The notes beneath the pieces are model-generated. The model ran no database searches. It saw nothing but the letters and a program-made list of their open reading frames with translations, and had not been told where the DNA came from. A program made the position numbers and the translations under genes. DNA of 64,000 nt from positions 22,866,408 to 22,930,407 of the forward strand of contig NW_022145609.1 in NCBI RefSeq assembly GCF_000002235.5. Direction: 5' to 3'. This document shows, piece after piece, positions 56,161-64,000 of this stretch. Origin of the DNA: Strongylocentrotus purpuratus. Lineage: Eukaryota; Echinodermata; Echinoidea; Camarodonta; Strongylocentrotidae. Position 1 is the stretch's first letter, and the number at the start of each line of letters is the position of its first letter.

Positions 56161-57002
56161 CAGGGCGTAGACAACGGGGGGATGAGGGGGATGCATCCCC
56201 CCCACCTCACAAGGTGGGGGGGATGGCATGTACAATCATCCCCCCCAGGTTTTGGGGAATGATATTTGCTTACTTAATAAGTCATAATGATGATAATAAT
56301 AGTAATAATAATAATGATAACAATTATAATATTAATAATAATAATAATTATGATGATGATAATAATAATCCTCATCATTATTGTAATTGTGTTTATTGTT
56401 ATTAGCCGCATTCACACGGTGAAAGCCAATTCAGACGGTAAAAAAAGAAAATCTTACAAGTATTTTGTGGTTATCTTGTGATTTGGAAACCACAAGATAA
56501 CCACAATATTAAACAGGCGCGGATCTACGGGGGGGGGGGGGTTTAGGGGGTTTAAATCCCCCCCCCCCTTGGGCGGGCCCCCCCCCCCCCCCTCCCAAAA
56601 AAAAGGGGGAAAAGAAGGAAAAAAAAGGAAAAAAGAAAGAAAAAAGAACGCACGCTGGAGAGAAACCCTTTCAAGTGCAAATATTGTGAGAAGATATTCA
56701 ACTCATCTGGTAACTTAACCAAACACATGATAACTCTGGATATAACTGTGTATTTAACTGTTACTTGATTTAAAAGACGTTATCATGCACTGCTTTTTAT
56801 GGTCTCCATTGTGTTAATAGATGCCAGGAAAACATCACTTACGGGGTTCAAATATACACCCAAAAAAAATCGGCTCGCCGCTTCGCGGCTCGTGGACGAT
56901 GCTCCGCATCGTCATTATTTAGGTCAACCCCCCCCCCTTAGCAAAAGCTAGATCCGCCCCTGAATCATCCCCCCCAGGTGTACGAACCTGTCTACGCCAC
57001 TG
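56161..57002. mobile_element. hAT-like element nested in copy 2, target duplication CTAAAACC
   Basis: Ends CAGGGCGTAGACA and TGTCTACGCCACTG with exact 8-bp duplications CTAAAACC at 56153-56160 and 57003-57010. Includes an AAT/GATGAT microsatellite (56287-56370) and a 16-bp perfect hairpin (TTGTGGTTATCTTGTG/CACAAGATAACCACAA, 56464-56506). It in turn holds the element at 56514-56962. Confidence 0.88.
56514..56962. mobile_element. hAT-like element nested two levels deep, carrying a zinc-finger fragment
   Basis: Ends CAGGCGCGGATCTACG and CTAGATCCGCCCCTG match the satellite-element family. No clean target duplication is visible. Positions about 56647-56735 encode, with one frameshift, a linker-like THAGEK and then PFKCKYCEKIF plus SSGNLTKHM. 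This is a C2H2 finger lacking its second histidine. Confidence 0.7.
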
Positions 57003-57369
57003 CTAAAACCCTTGAGCTTCCGGGGGCTCCACACCCCTGAACCCCATGCCAATTAGTGACCTGCCAGTGTCATAATTAGGTTTCAAAAAATTGCTCATCT
57101 GACCGTATTAAATGACTAAAACCCCTGAACTTCCAGGGCTCTGCCCCCTGGACCCCGCCCTAGGGCCCTAAGGCGGACCCTGAATGATAATCTGACCGTA
57201 AATTATTGCCTTAAATCCCTGAGCTTCCGGGGCAGACAAGGCATCAACATATGTTCATCTGACCGCAGGCGCAGGGGGGCGGTGGGGTGGTCCCCCAAAA
57301 AACGCCGGCCAAAAAAAGAGAGGAGTGAAAAGGAAGAGGACGTAGAAAGAAAAGGAGTAGACAAAGAAC

Positions 57370-58010
57370 ATTTTTGAAATTCAGACAAGGATTAAGAGTC
57401 GAGAACGGTACAACGAATCGTCTTTTTTCTCTAATAATTTAATAAAACGTCAAAGCTTCCGCGCTTCGTGCAGGGGTGGGGAGGGGAACTAATTTCAGAC
57501 GAGGATAATTTTCGAGAACGGTACAACGAATTATCTTCTTTCTATAATAATTTAATGAAACGTCGAAGCTTCCGCGCTTTGCGCGGGAGGGTGTAACTGA
57601 ATTCAGACAAGGATTAAGAGTCGAGAATGGTAATACGAATCGTCTTCTTTCTCTAATGATTTATTAAAACGTCAAAGCTTCCGCCCTTTGCGCGGGGGCG
57701 GGGAGGGGGAACTAAATTCAGACGAGGATAATTTTCGAGAACGGTACAATGAATTATCTTCTTTCTATAATAATTTAATGAAACGTCGAAGCTTCCGCGC
57801 TTTGCGCGGGAGGGGGGAACTGAATTTAGACAAGGATTAAGAGTCGAGAACAGTACAACGAATCGTCTTCTTTCTCTAATGATTTAATGAAACGTAAAAG
57901 CTTCCGCGCTTCGCGCGGGAGGGGGAACATAATTCAGACAAGGATTATTTTTTGGAACGGTACAACGAATCGTCTTCTTTCTCTAATAATTTATTGAAAT
58001 GTCAAAGCTT
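57370..58010. repeat. satellite B array, six copies, element 2
   Basis: Units start near 57378, 57494, 57600, 57717, 57826 and 57931 with the same AAAGCTTCCGCGCTTCGCGC core. Alternate units are more alike (57494 with 57717; 57600 with 57826), suggesting a two-unit higher-order repeat. Confidence 0.88.
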
Positions 58011-58139
58011 CCACGCTTCCCCTTTCTGCACCCCCTCCCCCAATTACGTCACTGCTGGTCACCATTACGTACCAATTTTTGGCTCGTATAATTTCAAATT
58101 TGGGCTCCCCCCCCCTAAGAAATCCTGGATCCGCGCCTG

Positions 58140-58560
58140 GTCTGTCCATCTCTTAGCTGGTCTTCCCCTAGGGCGTTTGCCATGTACATTTCCGTTGAGA
58201 AGGATGTGGGGGGTATCTTTTTGGATTCGTTCGATTGATATATCCAAAGTATCTCAGTCTTTTTGTGGCAACCCTGTCGATGATGGTTTCTTCCATGTTA
58301 AGTTGTCTTCGTATGTGTGTGTTTCTTAGACTTTCCCATGATTCTCCTGAGGCATGCCATCTCAAAAGTGTGAAGTCTATTTTTCTTCGACCTTCTTTAA
58401 TGTCCATGTTTCTGCACCATATAACAAAACATACAACACCAGGACTTCGTACAGTTCTACCTTTATTGAGCAGCGTATCTTTTGATGCCCAGATTTTCTT
58501 GAGTGCTTGGAATGCTCCTTGCCTTTCCAATGTTAATATTCACTAGTTGAGGCTGTTTGC
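58140..58560 (-). mobile_element. LINE ORF2 C-terminal fragment
   Basis: Minus-strand reading gives LKKIWASKDTLLNKGRTVRS, VIWCRNMDIKEGRRKIDF, NTHIRRQLNMEETI and RLRYFGYINR. After a frameshift it continues GNVHGKRPRGRPAKRWTDQ. This is the typical end of a non-LTR retrotransposon polyprotein. It abuts exactly the terminus of the hAT-like element at 58139. Confidence 0.82.
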
Positions 58561-58864
58561 TTATGGCTTGTACTTCTGTTTTGGTAATGTTTATTTTAAT
58601 TATTTATACCTGTTTTTCAAGATTTCGATTTTTTGCGCTGGGCTGGTGGATGTAAAATTCAAAGCTTATTTCACAACTACATTAAAAAAAAAGATTATGA
58701 TGCATATCGACTGTTCCTTTTATAATATTTTTAACGCAGTCTTTATCAGGTTTTTTTGGTCTTCTTCCTACGTCCTTTTACTTTTTTCTTTACTCTCTCT
58801 CTCTCTCTCTCTATCTCTTTTTTGGCCGGCGTTTTTGTTTTTTGTTTTTTGTTTTGTTTTTGTT
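58561..58864. other. spacer, nothing recognised
   Basis: T-rich sequence with a short CT microsatellite (58794-58812). No gene. Confidence 0.6.
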
Positions 58865-60435
58865 TGGGGGGGGGGGGCAAGCCGAGGAGCAGCTCTAATT
58901 AGGAAAAGGTTGATGGTCTGACGTAATTAATGCAAGCCCTGAGCTTCCGGTGCTCTGCCCACCCCCCCCCCCCCTGAACCCAAACAATGGCACTAAGGCG
59001 GGCCCCTGGATGCTCATCTGACCGTAATATATTGCCGAACACTCCTGAGCCTCCGCCTCCTGGCCCCCACGCCAATTCGTGACCTGCCAGTGTCACAAAT
59101 AAGGTATAAAAACTGATGCTCATCTGACCGTAATTTGTTGCCCAAAACCCTGAGCTTCCGGGGGTTCGCCCCATGGACCAAGGCCAATTCATGACCTGCC
59201 AGTGTCACAAATAAGTTATAAAATTATGCTCATCTGACAATAATTTGATGAATAAAACCCCTGAGCTTCTGAGGGCTCCGCCCCTTGGACCCAACACCAA
59301 TTTGTGTCCTGCCAGTGTCACAAATAAGGTATCAAAATATTCTCATCTGACCGTAATTTATTGCCCAAATTCCCTGAGCTTCTGGTTCGTGACCTGCCAG
59401 TGTCATAAATATTGTATAAAATCATGCTCATCCGACATAATTTGATGTATAAAACCCCTGAGGGCTGCGCCCCTCGGACCCAACTCCAATTTGTGACCTG
59501 CCAGTGTCACAAATAAGGTATAAAAACTGATGCTCATCTGACCGTAATTTATTGCCCAAAACCCCTGAGCTTCCGGGGCTTCGCCCCATGGACCCCACGC
59601 CAATTTATGACCTGCCAGTGTCACAAATAAGGTATAAAATTATGCTCATCTGACGATAATTTGATGAATAAAACCCCTGAGCTTCTGAGGGCTCCGCCCC
59701 TTAATGGACCCAACACCAATTTGTGTCCTGCCAGTCATAAATAAGCTATCAAAATATTCTCATCTGACCGCAATTTATTGCCAAAAACCCTGAGCTCCCG
59801 GTTCGTGACCTGCCAGTGTCATAAATATTGTATAAAGTTATGCTCATCTGACATAATTTGATGTATAAAACCCCTGAGGGCCGCGCCCCTCGGACCCACT
59901 TCCAATTTGTGTCCTGCCATTGTCACAATTAAGTTATCAAAATATGCTCATCTGACTGTTCTTGCCCCAAACCCCTGAGCTTCCGGGGCTTCGCCCCCTG
60001 GACCCCACGCCAATTCGTGACCTGCCAGTGTCACAAATAAGTTATCAAAATATGCTCATCTGACCGTAATTTATTGCCCCAAACCTCTGAGCTTCCGGGG
60101 GTTACGCCCCCTAGACCCCACGTAAATTCGAAACAGGCCAGTGTCAAAAATAAGGTATCAAAATATGCTCATCATAGTAATTAAATGCCTATACCCTCTG
60201 AGCTTCTGGGGGCTCCACCCTTGACCCCCGCTGAGAAACGTTCAGCGGGGCCGGCATGTAAGGGTGGTGTGATGACGATTTGTTTTGTCTACCCCACCCC
60301 AACCCCCCCCCCCCCCCAAAAAAAAAAAAAAAAAAAAAAACTTTTTGCCACTGCCGGTGTCACCATCGAGTACCAATATTTGGCTCGCATAATTTCAAAT
60401 TTGGGCCCCCCTAAGAAATCCTGGATCCGCGCCTG
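58865..60435. mobile_element. hAT-like satellite element, copy 3 (left-truncated)
   Basis: About 13 satellite A units from 58915 to 60200 (GCTCATCTGACCGTAATTTA, CCTGAGCTTCCGGGG, GACCTGCCAGTGTCACAAAT). Then the family shoulder (GTACCAATATTTGGCTCGCA) and terminus CTGGATCCGCGCCTG (60421-60435). Satellite B is absent and the left end is not identifiable. Confidence 0.85.
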
Positions 60436-60507
60436 TCCCACCCCCTTGACCCAGTCATGACATCAAAATCATGTCACTGTCTATTGTCCAAGTAGGCTAT
60501 AAGTTAT

Positions 60508-60698
60508 TCTTAAGCACATTCATTTCATTCTTTGTTATATGAGCTTCCTCGTGGCCCAAATGTTTGGCTTTCGAACCCGGGACTCAATCTGGAGTTTGGA
60601 GGGGTTAACCCCCCCCCCTCCCCCTTTGGTATTTTTTTGTGTGTAAACCCCCCCCCCCCCTAAAACCTCCCCCTTTGGATTTTTTTCTTTCTTTTAAT

Positions 60699-60735
<37 letters not shown>

Positions 60736-60928
60736 TGACCTTACCCCCCCCCCCCCAACGGAGCCAAATGTCAAATTTTCAAATTTCTAGACCAAAAAAA
60801 AAGAAGAAAAAAAGTGTCCTCTTACCACCAGCCCCCCCCCCCCCCCCCCCCCCCAGCGGCTGGCTGAGTCGTTGCGGAATTTTCTGCCTTGAAAAAATCC
60901 TGCTTACGCGCCTGATCCCACCCACAAC

Positions 60929-60976
<48 letters not shown>

Positions 60977-61058
60977 CTGTCTATGACAAAACACATACAT
61001 CACTAAACACTTTCAAAATGAATTGTTTCATTACATTGTCTTACTATAATAGGTTTAA
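60508..61058 (+). repeat. segmental duplication, left copy
   Basis: Starts TTAAGCACATTCATTTCATT and ends TTACTATAATAGGTTTAA. Repeated at 61374-61816, with the TTAA MITE copy c between. The left copy additionally carries a C-rich block with a fragment of the 35326-type element (about 60820-60917). Many homopolymers. Confidence 0.88.
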
Positions 61059-61377
61059 AGGTAAAGACCAGTATTGGAAACGCCCCAATTACAAAAAAAT
61101 GAAATGGAAGCTCTCATTACCAATCATGTGAAAGAATATGTTTTGACTAATACATGATGATAAAAACTTTGCCGGGAAACCGCCTACTAATTCATATATT
61201 TGGTAAATTTGTTTCTCTCATTGTCTGTGAGAGATATAGGGTAGTCCCATATACATCTTTCTGTGTATAGTGCTTGTAACTTTACGAACAATGGGCCAAA
61301 TTTCTTATCATTTTGATGATTCCACAACGTTTCTTTCACAATGCAATCGCATGACCATAACTGGTCTTTACCTTTAA
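61055..61377 (+). mobile_element. TTAA-flanked MITE, family 1 copy c
   Basis: Same termini and sequence as 4240-4608 apart from an internal deletion of about 45 bp (the CTTGCAGATGCTAGATG region is missing). It lies exactly between the two copies of a duplicated segment. Confidence 0.9.
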
Positions 61378-61681
61378 GCACATTCATTTCATTCTTTGTT
61401 ATATGAGCTTCCTCGTGGCCCAAATGTTTGGCTTTCGAACCCGGGACTGAATCTGGAGTTTGGAGGGGTTAAACCCCCCCCCCCCCTCCCCCTGTGGTAT
61501 TTTTTTTTTGTGTAAACCCCCCCCCCCTAAAACCTCCCCCTTTGGATTTTTTTTTTTTTTTAATAATTATTAAAAAAAAAAAAATCCCATGACCTTACCC
61601 CCCCCCCCCCCCAACGGAGCCAAATGTCAAATTTTCAAATTTCGAGACCAAAAAAAAAAAAAAGTGTCCTCTTACCACTAG

Positions 61682-61732
<51 letters not shown>

Positions 61733-61816
61733 AAAACTGTCTATGACAAAACACATACATCACTAAACACTTTCAAAATGAATTGTTTCATTACATTGTC
61801 TTACTATAATAGGTTT
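61374..61816 (+). repeat. segmental duplication, right copy
   Basis: Collinear with 60508-61058 but shorter, as it lacks the 35326-type fragment. Continues into the inverted FEM1-like flank. Confidence 0.88.
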
Positions 61817-64000
61817 AATAAAGTATCATTTACCTAATTACAAATACACAAACAAGTAGCTACATGCCCAATGTGATATTGCACAAATGCATGCGTTGCA
61901 TTGTCTTTGCCATAATTATATCTAGGCCTATAATTGGACCACAATCAACACAATTACACTGTAATTGATGTACATAATTAACTTCTACACAATAAAATAT
62001 CAATAACTAATTATAGGCTAATTAATAATGCATGGTTCACAATTTATTTATGTAATATTGTAATAATAATGTAATATTGATTATTATACAGCAACTTCAA
62101 AATAATCTATTTAAAATATTGACTGCACACATGGACTGACAATGAATATGTATCACATGAAATTTGATACATGTATATTGAGTTGTCAACATTTAATTCC
62201 AGAGATATATTGAACTCTTAAGGCTTGTTTCAATATGAAATGGTAAACCACCACAAAATAGGCCTGGCGGATTTTATGTGTAAATAAATAGGAACTGCAC
62301 GCAACAAATGTATATTCACAGAGATGGTTTTTCAGTTAAATACAAAGTGGCACTTTAAATTTAGGGGAGCTACGAGATGTACAAACTGGCAAAATCATAA
62401 ATTAGATAGTCTGAAATATAAAAGTATCCTTTTTTTTCTTCTTATTTCAACCCCAAAACATCACATCTTTTATTGGGCCTGAAACATATAGGGAGATAAA
62501 AGAATACTTATATAACAAAACCATCCAGGCAAATTATAAACGAAAAAATATTTCATGACTCAGTTAAATCTGTTAGAATATGGCAATGATGGCAACATAT
62601 ATTATATCAAGCAGACAAAAAGCAGGCTTATACATTAAAGGTACTATGTCCCATTTGAAGGCCAAAAAAAATGATAAGGTTAAATTTCAACAGCATTTGA
62701 AAGATAATATACATTTCAGTTTCAGTTTATTTTTTCATTTCCAACACATCAGTAATTTTGACAAGAAATCAGTATACAATTCAATATTCAATAATATAAT
62801 ACATTTGACATGGTTTAGAACTGTGAAATTTATAACTTCCCTAAAAAGGGGGGCTTGAACATATCTTTAAGTGGGAAAATAACGACTATTAATTGTAGAA
62901 TCGACTTTAGTGCTATGTGCTAATAAGTGCCGAATGTCTGATTTCAGACCCTTGTATCATATGGTCATACGTTTTGTGCTGCGCAAAGATTCAATCGGTT
63001 TAATTTTGGCCATTACAAGAAGTCGGTTATTGATGTAGACGAATGCTCATGTACCCTTTAGAGCTCATGTACCCTTTAGAGCTCATTTTATGTATCCAGG
63101 TATATTGCCAAAGAAGAACATTTATTTTCAGTGCGGTCCCAGACATACATAATTAATAAGTTAAAATCGTATTATTTACACAGATAAGAAAAAACTTATT
63201 ATAGATAATAATGATGATAATAATAACAACACTAAAATAATAATGATAGAAATGATAACAAGTACAAGAAGAATAACAAGATAAAGAAAAAGAAGAAAAA
63301 GAAGAAAAGTACATGCTAGTACAGGTTTGTACATGGCAATGATGGCATCATATTATATCAAGCAGACACAAAATAGGCTTATACATTAAAGGTACTATGT
63401 CCCATTTGCAGGCAAAAAAAATGAAAAAGTTAAATTCCAACTGCATTTGAAAGATAATACTATTTTAGAACTTCCCTAAAAAAGGTGGGGCTTGAAAATA
63501 TCTTCAAGTGGGAAAATAACGACTATTAGTTGTCAAATCGACTTTAGGGCTATCGAGCCCAAAAGTAATAGTCTTGATTTTCAGACAATTGTACCGAATG
63601 GTCATATGTTTTATGCTGCGCAAAGATTCAATCAGTTTAATCTTGGCCATCACAAGAAGTGGGTTATTGATGTAGACAAATGCTCATGTACCCTTTACAA
63701 CTCTTTTCATGTATGTTATTACCAAGGAAGAAAAAAAGCCAGTCAGTCACTCAATAGTGTCTGACAGTGAAGTCTAGCAAGTAAACGGGTTTCCTTGCAT
63801 AATTTGAATATGAGGACACTGCTAACATTTAAATTTCACAGATAGGACATACATGACATATTCATAATTCCTGCAAAGTTCTACAGAATTTGAGGTTGGC
63901 TGCAAAAGGGGACATAGTACATTAAACAGAGTAATAAATCACTTTGCTTTTAGTCACAATTATTTTCAATATACTGTATACAGACAAGAAATTAAGGTAA
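61740..64000 (-). repeat. inverted copy of the FEM1-like 3' flank (block D)
   Basis: The reverse complement of this interval is collinear with 50600-51330 and 53704-53960 downstream of copy C, and with 40150-40430 and 41260-43140 downstream of copy A. It includes the polyadenylation context (TTTATTGGGCCTGAAACATA, 62468 on). The window ends about 680 bp short of where a stop codon of a minus-strand FEM1-like gene would be expected. An internal insertion (about 62600-63950) is not in A or C. Confidence 0.88.
62580..63735 (+). pseudogene. two tandem copies of a transposase-like fragment with a SWIM-like motif
   Basis: Segments from about 62580-63110 and 63345-63720 share GGCAATGATGGCA, TATATCAAGCAGACA, GGTACTATGTCCCATTTG, GGGAAAATAACGACTATTA and TTTATGCTGCGCAAAGATTC. 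The second reads AQRFNQFNLGHHKKWVIDVD then KCSCTLYNSFHVCYY. The CxC...C spacing after a W-V-D motif resembles the SWIM zinc-binding domain found in MULE-type transposases. The final histidine is absent and frames are broken. Assignment is tentative. Confidence 0.35.

Larger units (their letters stand above)
55105..58139. mobile_element. hAT-like satellite element, copy 2 (left-truncated, with nested insertion)
   Basis: Begins inside the family sequence (GAGATTTTTCCTCAC, equivalent to about 51779). Runs through satellite A (55730-56160, 57070-57260) and satellite B (57370-58010), and ends at the family terminus CTGGATCCGCGCCTG (58125-58139). Interrupted by the element at 56161-57002. The left terminus is missing. 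Contains long T and A homopolymers (55327-55356, 55408-55475). Confidence 0.85.

Noticed and set aside
56287..56400. Asn/Asp- and Ile/Met-rich frames
   Set aside because: Translation of an AAT/GAT microsatellite in a transposon.

Overview
Eukaryotic, intron-rich, AT-leaning DNA packed with short inverted-repeat transposons, poly-G/poly-C runs and tandem satellites. The proteins are animal (PKA catalytic subunit, ASF1, FEM1-like). The dispersed repeats are of types I know from marine invertebrates. A marine invertebrate, most likely an echinoderm such as a sea urchin, fits best. This is an inference from repeat style and protein similarity, not a proven identification.

Layout. (1) 1-9509, + strand: the last five coding exons of a cAMP-dependent protein kinase catalytic subunit gene. 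Its 5' exons lie left of the window, and the introns carry several inverted-repeat elements. (2) 9510 to about 15000: probable long 3' UTR of the kinase. (3) About 15000-19500: repeat-rich intergenic DNA with a TTAA-flanked element, an element with an 8-bp target duplication, and an array rich in nuclear-receptor half-sites. (4) 19523-28167, - strand: a complete four-exon ASF1 histone chaperone gene (221 aa), convergent with the kinase and with a probable 3.3-kb 3' UTR. (5) 28168-37430: no recognisable host gene, but a LINE reverse-transcriptase remnant with two nested insertions and one candidate promoter/5' exon. (6) 37430-54540: three tandem copies (A, B, C) of an intronless ankyrin-repeat gene that I assign to the FEM1 family of CUL2 ubiquitin-ligase substrate receptors. 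A (639 aa) and C (638 aa) are intact; B has a one-base frameshift. (7) 51339-60435: a family of non-autonomous hAT-like elements with internal satellites, nested in each other and in the 3' flank of copy C. (8) 61740-64000: an inverted copy of the FEM1-like 3' flank, predicting a fourth gene copy (D) on the - strand just beyond the right edge.

The kinase and ASF1 are conserved single genes. The FEM1-like cluster is the lineage-specific part: a recent segmental duplication carrying about 6 kb of 3' flank, but only about 150 bp of 5' flank. Because the flanks are duplicated, several transposon insertions can be recognised as younger than the duplication from the empty sites in sister copies. 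All coordinates and exon joins were read by eye; no searches were run.
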